Assembly (NCBI GenBank): GCA_003550305.1
Contig: QKYT01000830.1
Location: forward strand, 32,562 to 46,415
Source: Glomus cerebriforme
Taxonomy: Eukaryota; Glomeromycota; Glomeromycetes; Glomerales; Glomeraceae
Reading direction: 5' to 3'
Length of the DNA stretch: 13,854 nt
In this document: in pieces, positions 9,799-13,854 of the stretch
How the letters are laid out: each line of letters begins with the position of its first letter
How positions within the stretch are numbered: position 1 is the first letter of the stretch
The notes under the pieces: generated by a model
What the model saw: only the letters and a program-made list of their open reading frames with translations
The model's database searches: none
Told to the model about the DNA's origin: nothing
Position numbers and translations under genes: made by a program

Positions 9799-9996
9799 GA
9801 TTCTTTTATTCTGATGGGTTTATTACTGGATGTGATGCATATAAACCATTTAAGAGAAGCAGATTGAAAACTTAAACATATAAAAAAGAAACCTGAGAAA
9901 GTCAAAATTGATATGTTAATTAAGAAAGATGTATAATAATGAAGACAACTTATAGGAATTGACCAAGGAGAGGTCATTTCCCCTACTGCTTTAAAT
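9799..9996 (+). pseudogene. Unrecognised coding debris with a lysine-rich patch
   Basis: A single frame is readable apart from one TGA at 9865 and three consecutive stops at 9934-9942. It includes PEKVKIDMLIKKDV at about 9892-9933 and LIGIDQGEVISPTALN at 9949-9996. The second piece superficially resembles the first acidic motif of RuvC-like nucleases, but nothing around it supports that. It is plausibly part of the same dead coding locus as its neighbours. Confidence 0.3.
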
Positions 9997-9999
9997 TAA

Positions 10000-10560
10000 A
10001 TTAGTTGTGAAAAAAATTAAAAATATTATTTAAATTTTACAACATATTAAAATTATAGTACTGGTACTAAAATTGAGATATTACTTACAGTTAGTAATTA
10101 ATCTGTACATTGTCTCAAAAACATGAAAATTTTCAGTTTTTGTGAAGCTAGTAATTTACTGAACAAAGGAGCTAATTCTTGAAGATGAAATTTGACATAT
10201 CTTATAATCAAATGAAGTTGTGAATTACATGAAGTGGGTTTAATATTATATTATAATTATTACAAGAATAATATTTTAATAGATTCAGTATACAATTACA
10301 ATTTCCAATCTTTCATACAAAATAGGTATAATAGAATTATGGTTAACTTTTATTATACATTTAAACTTTAGTATAAATATAGCTATATAAAGGGTTTATT
10401 AATTATATACCATTAGATTATTATAATTTATTTATTCATTTTTTGTGTAAATTGTAAAGGATTTACATATGCAATAGTTCAACATCGAAGATGTATAGGA
10501 TGTAAACATTTTTGTAACTTTCTTAAATATTAATTATGAAAAACTCAATATTTATTCAAC
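10000..10560. other. AT-rich stretch between coding fragments
   Basis: Only a faint protein-like patch near 10130-10240 is visible, interrupted by several stops. The rest is AT-rich and intron-like, ending with a possible acceptor (TATTCAACAG) at 10562. Confidence 0.35.
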
Positions 10561-10562
10561 AG

Positions 10563-10851
10563 AGTCCAAAAATACAAAAAACATCCATATCTTTTTATTA
10601 CTGGAACAGAATATATATTACAATTAAAGCATGATCTGTTATAGAATGATATTAGAACTTATTCCAATTTCAACAATTAAACACACCTGGAAGGGAAAAA
10701 GGAACTTACTCATGCTTGCAAATTCCTATTCGCCTTGCATGGGCATTACAGAACATATAATAATGTATTGCTGTTGTCAGAAATTATGATATATTATTTT
10801 ATTATAACTTTTATCGTTCATAAAGCTGAACAGAGACTGTGTTTAACATTT
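10563..10851 (+). pseudogene. Coding debris after a splice-acceptor-like site
   Basis: Directly after the acceptor-like TATTCAACAG, one frame continues through two stops (10642-10644 and 10678-10680) to 10851. Its pieces include VQKYKKHPYLFITGTEYILQ and then 57 open codons from 10681, beginning THLEGKKELTHACKFLFALH. No family is recognised. The constancy of a single frame over almost 290 bp in very AT-rich DNA supports former coding use. Confidence 0.4.
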
Positions 10852-10943
10852 TGAAAGCAAGTAGAAAATAGTATATCATAATGTATTTTTTTTTTGATAT
10901 TTCAGCAAAATTATTCTTTATGAGAATATTACTTAGGATTTGA

Positions 10944-11396
10944 TTTATTTATTTTAAGGTATATCAAGTATATATTGAGTCAGGAATATATGCAATATCA
11001 TTATCTATATTAGAAAAAAGACAAAGAGATTCAAATATAGTAAATTTCGCTTTAAAAAAGCAATACATAGACTCAGAAATAAGTTATTTTAATCCCAATC
11101 AAAAAACAATTGTCTCATTAGAATCTAACCACTCCTACAAAGGTTTGAATCATTAGATTTTCAATCTGAACACATATTCAAATGAAAGGAAATAATATTT
11201 GGATTGAAAAATACTATTGATTTGTTTCCATATTCAAAGAGAAAGTGCATATGATGCAGGGATGTATTGAACCTACATAATTGGCTTGTAAAAATATATG
11301 GATTCAAAATTACTGCATTGGCGTTTGGAAGAAGTATTTAAAAAGAGTGGTATTGAAGCAATAATATTAAAGTATGCAGATTAATTTTACTCTTAA
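10944..11396 (+). pseudogene. Coding debris upstream of the integrase-like remnant
   Basis: One frame is open from 10944 to 11153 (71 codons in all, including YIESGIYAISLSILEKRQRD) and stays readable to about 11396 through several stops, with ESAYDAGMY and KLLHWRLEEVFKKSGIEAII among the pieces. It adjoins the TPYELVY stretch but lies in a different frame from it, so a frameshift or a lost intron separates them. The expected D,D-35-E core motifs of an integrase cannot be made out here, so assigning this segment to the integrase is only positional. Confidence 0.35.
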
Positions 11397-11404
11397 AAGT
11401 TTAA

Positions 11405-11925
11405 ATTGTACATATTTCTAGGGAGATATCACATAAAAAAACTCCTTATGAACTTGTATATGAAGACAAGTCATATGGTAATTGTAAAATCATCCATGAA
11501 AAAGAATATTCTTATTTTGTTCTTTTTTCAATTCTTAGTAAATAAATGTGTATACAAGCAAGACTATATGAAACCCAAATTGCTTCCTTTTAAGGAATAG
11601 GAAGCCCAACAACAAAATCATTTCATTTTTTTTCAAAAAAAAGGCCTGCTTCTTTAAAAACTAGTAATGTATCAATATTGGCCTTAATTGGTATGAGTGT
11701 CAGATTTGGGATGCTATTGTCAAATATTATAAAAAAAAAATTACAACTTATGAATGAAGACTATATGGTGAATTTATTACTCTATCCGAAGACATGGAAA
11801 AAAGGTTACCTATAGACATATTCTCCTTCATAAGAGATAAGAGGGAGTGTAAACACTCAAATAATAGAAGTTACATCTGGAAGGGTTTGTTGTATTAGCA
11901 TATCAAAAGAATATTATAATATGTG
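11405..11925 (+). pseudogene. Decayed integrase-like remnant of a mobile element
   Basis: A single frame runs from 11405 to a GTAAGT donor at 11926 with four stops (11543, 11591, 11813 and 11831). Near its start it reads REISHKKTPYELVYEDKSYG. The words H-K-K-T-P-Y-E-L-V-Y, with GN and Cys shortly after, match the segment following the catalytic core of retroviral-type (rve) integrases, especially the KRAB-A domain-containing protein 2-like and Ginger-type integrases common in mycorrhizal fungal genomes. The later part, including EIRGSVNTQIIEVTSGRVCC, is protein-like but unassigned. Known intact integrases have a D,D-35-E catalytic core upstream; none is legible here, so the copy is dead or heavily truncated. 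Confidence 0.45.
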
Positions 11926-12012
11926 GTAAGTAATATTTTTTTATTATTAATTATATATTTTATTAAATAAAAATTATTTGTCACTAATTAATCACAAATT
12001 ATCTATTTTCAA

Positions 12013-12236
12013 ATAGAAATAATTTTTTTAAATATAACAAGTGAAGAAAAAGGTAATGAAAGTAACAATAAAGTCAAACCTTCTAAATATGAAAATGTGT
12101 CCATGGGAGAAGAGAAAGCAATAAAGGACTCTATTTTTTCTATTTTAGAAACTCCCAAGTATTTGGGTACCTGTTGTGGTAATGAAAAAAGTCTGTAATG
12201 TTCATAGGACCTATAAAACAAGTCAACCCTTGGTTA
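12013..12236 (+). pseudogene. Coding debris, possible exon after the GTAAGT donor
   Basis: After an acceptor-like site (TTTCAAATAG, ending 12016) a frame is open to 12195. It is charged and contains KYENVSMGEEKAIKDSIFSI and YLGTCCGNEKSL before a stop. A second frame overlapping its end reads KKVCNVHRTYKTSQPLVN, also ending in a stop. Spliced to the donor at 11926 the phase does not fit, in keeping with decay. No family is recognised. Confidence 0.3.
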
Positions 12237-12239
12237 ACT

Positions 12240-12519
12240 GACTGCATAAAATAAATGAACCTAATATTATTATTAATAAAAGATTCTTGTGTCTTTTGAA
12301 TAAACTAGGATTTATTATTTCTGAATGCAAAAAAATATGAAGATTATGAAAAACAATATGCAAATCATAATTGTATATACATTGTAACCATTAAAAAAAA
12401 ATTTTAGTATTTTGTAATATGGATAATATTTGTGTTTTTAAAGGTTGTTGTTAAATTGAATATTATCGATTTCCATATTTTCTTTCATCTTCATTAATGC
12501 TTATAAGCTTCTTGTGTAA
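12240..12519. other. AT-rich spacer within the coding debris
   Basis: Nothing protein-like is legible apart from a few residues directly after 12240. The stretch is intron-like in composition. Confidence 0.35.
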
Positions 12520-12717
12520 TTGGAGCAATTAATCTGGAAGAGTAAGACTAATACTAATAATAGAGCAAAAAAAAGCATTATGGATATTGCCGTTGATAAG
12601 ATTACAGATATTTCTGCTCAATGGAACCTGATGGTCAGAAAAAATCTGAAAGCTTTATGGACATGGATGATGACATTGTTTTCAGGATATTTACTGTATA
12701 AAAATAATTTAATATTC
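12520..12717 (+). pseudogene. Last coding-like fragment of the debris field
   Basis: A 66-codon frame is open from 12520 to a TAA at 12718, but it begins with TTG, and its first ATG is 20 codons in (near 12580), so it is not a complete gene. It contains NNRAKKSIMDIAVDKITDIS. From about 12612 an alternative frame reads MEPDGQKKSESFMDMDDDIV, which looks more protein-like than the continuing frame, so a frameshift near 12605-12615 is likely. The family is not recognised. Confidence 0.3.
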
Positions 12718-12720
12718 TAA

Positions 12721-13374
12721 GTATAAATGACTTGATACATTTTATAATTTACAATTGAAAGAATCTAAAATTTAGAATGGAATACATTACTTATTATATT
12801 ATTCTTTAAGATTTCTTGTACATATTTAATTTAATTTGTAAAATAGTTTTGTTCTGTTGAAATTAGATAATAAGATAACTGAGTATAGAGGCAAATTTTG
12901 AAGTCTGAACAGCCTGAACCTGGCACATAATTTTTGAATATACTATTTTATTAATAAATAGATATAATAAATTTAATAAATAAACACTATTTTTTTAATA
13001 ATTTTATTATATTGTTTTTTATTTAAAGTTCATTATATATTATTTTTTTTTATGATCTGTGATATTCAACATTTTGTAGCATAGTGATTTTGGCGATGCA
13101 AAATTTCTGGATTATTTAAATTTTTTTATTAAAAAATTCTATTAAATTGTAAAATATTTGCATTATAAAATTATAGAATATCATATACAAATAAAATTAA
13201 TTTATTAAAATTGTTGTAACATCATCATTTAAACTATTTAAACTGAAAATTTATTTTATTTGTTCAAATTATAATTTTGGATGATAAATATACAACTAAA
13301 TCCTACAATGGTTATTTTCATTGATTTATTTTAAGAGTCTAATGCCAAGCCTCTTGAAACAGTGCTCGGAAATG
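12721..13374. other. AT-rich stretch without a recognisable gene
   Basis: Long T and A runs, for example at 13014-13052, and no legible protein pieces on either strand. Confidence 0.5.
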
Positions 13375-13375
13375 A

Positions 13376-13430
13376 TTTGGTCATTTGTCCATTTAAACCA
13401 CCCTTTGTCATTTGGTCATTTCAGTCATTT
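13376..13430. repeat. Clustered GTCATTT repeats
   Basis: GTCATTT occurs at 13380, 13407, 13415 and 13424, with a near copy GTCCATTT at 13387. The last three are spaced 8 and 9 bp apart. An inverted CCAAT box (ATTGG, about 13439) follows immediately. The spacing suggests either a decayed tandem repeat or a set of factor-binding sites. Confidence 0.6.
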
Positions 13431-13499
13431 GATCCTGATTGGCTAATATCTTATCATGTGATTCAAATCAAAAAACTAAAAAATAAAACTAGAGTTTGG

Positions 13500-13592
13500 A
13501 ACCGGTTGCATATTTGAAAACCGAATTTAAAACGGGTGCAACCGGTTTGACCCTTTTCAAACCGGTTAACCGGTTGAAACNGATTTTNTGTG
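13500..13592. repeat. Cluster of the palindrome AACCGGTT
   Basis: The perfect 8-bp palindrome AACCGGTT occurs at 13500, 13540, 13560 and 13568, with degenerate versions (AAACCGAATT near 13518, AAACGGGT near 13530, GAAACNGATT near 13577). The last two exact copies are directly adjacent. The cluster is a GC island in AT-rich DNA. N bases near 13581 and 13588 suggest the assembly was uncertain here. Confidence 0.7.
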
Positions 13593-13854
13593 TACCCAGT
13601 TTATATTTATCAACTTTAAATAAAATATTAATTCTTATTAATTCTTAATATCTTAAAAAACGATTTTTTTAATTCATAAAGAANTAATTTTTCNGTTCTT
13701 TTTGTTTTATTTAATACTATTAATAAAAAAAAATAATATAAAAAATACTGAAATAGTATATCNGCTGGTAGATCATCTAATAACCATAAAATTATCCGGC
13801 CGATCCATCATAAAAAATATTATAAATTAAAAATTATTTTTTAAATTTTACTAA
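13593..13854. other. AT-rich end of the window with N bases
   Basis: No gene is visible. Several N bases (near 13684, 13695 and 13763) interrupt the sequence. A small GC-containing word, TTATCCGGCCGATCC, lies at 13792-13806. Confidence 0.5.

Noticed and set aside
9795..9977. A 60-residue minus-strand frame
   Set aside because: It is antisense to the lysine-rich plus-strand debris at 9799-9996, with no start context or partner exon.
9949..9996. LIGIDQGEVISPTALN read as a RuvC-I motif of a Fanzor/TnpB-like nuclease, with TYKTSQ at 12202-12219 as its zinc-finger approach
   Set aside because: The cysteine pairs and the other two acidic motifs are missing, the pieces lie 2.2 kb apart in different frames, and the region between carries an integrase-type signature instead.
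11235..11300. ESAYDAGMY as the HEAGYDA motif of a PARN-like deadenylase
   Set aside because: Spacing is wrong and none of the other acidic exonuclease motifs is legible nearby.
11406..11600. A 64-residue plus-strand frame
   Set aside because: It begins with TTG and overlaps the integrase-like frame, which is far more protein-like.
12009..12221. A 70-residue minus-strand frame
   Set aside because: It is antisense to the charged plus-strand fragment at 12013-12195.
1..13854. tRNA, rRNA or CRISPR arrays
   Set aside because: No cloverleaf, conserved rRNA segment or regularly spaced repeat-spacer pattern was seen; the tandem repeats present are short and contiguous.

Overview
The window looks like gene-poor, repeat-rich nuclear DNA from a fungus. 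It is very AT-rich outside a few islands, with long poly-A/T runs. The one intact gene has short GT-AG introns of 71, 83 and 79 nt with good GTAAGT-type donors, a TATA box upstream and an AATAAA signal downstream. There are no ribosome-binding sites or operons. The base composition, intron style and a decayed integrase remnant of the 'KRAB-A domain-containing protein 2-like' type, common in arbuscular mycorrhizal fungi, point to an early-diverging fungus, probably Glomeromycotina (Rhizophagus or a relative). This assignment is inference. Several N bases mark unresolved assembly positions.

Layout. 1-1730: AT-rich, no gene seen. 1732-2645: a decayed, exon-like series encoding a charged region followed by coiled-coil segments, interrupted by stops. 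2899-2960: a short tandem repeat. 3110-4140: the only well-supported gene, four exons (3247-3298, 3370-3423, 3507-3614, 3694-4070) encoding a 196-residue protein of unrecognised family with a basic N-terminal segment and an acidic centre. 5094-5303: a possible 69-residue peptide with an N-terminal hydrophobic segment, poorly supported. 5370-6900: no convincing gene. 6938-12720: about 5.8 kb of plus-strand coding debris, readable in short stretches that are repeatedly broken by stops and frame changes. It includes a Pro/His/Tyr-rich segment, several unrecognised but protein-like fragments, and near 11405-11925 a stretch with the TPYELVY motif typical of the C-terminal side of retroviral-type (rve) integrases. 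13375-13600: clustered GTCATTT repeats followed by four copies of the palindrome AACCGGTT. The rest is AT-rich filler.

How the parts fit. The genes do not form a pathway. The picture is one live gene between two degenerate loci, the larger of which is probably the remains of a mobile element, possibly together with a host gene. No intact new system was found. The most interesting items are the intact orphan gene, the integrase-bearing debris and the AACCGGTT cluster.
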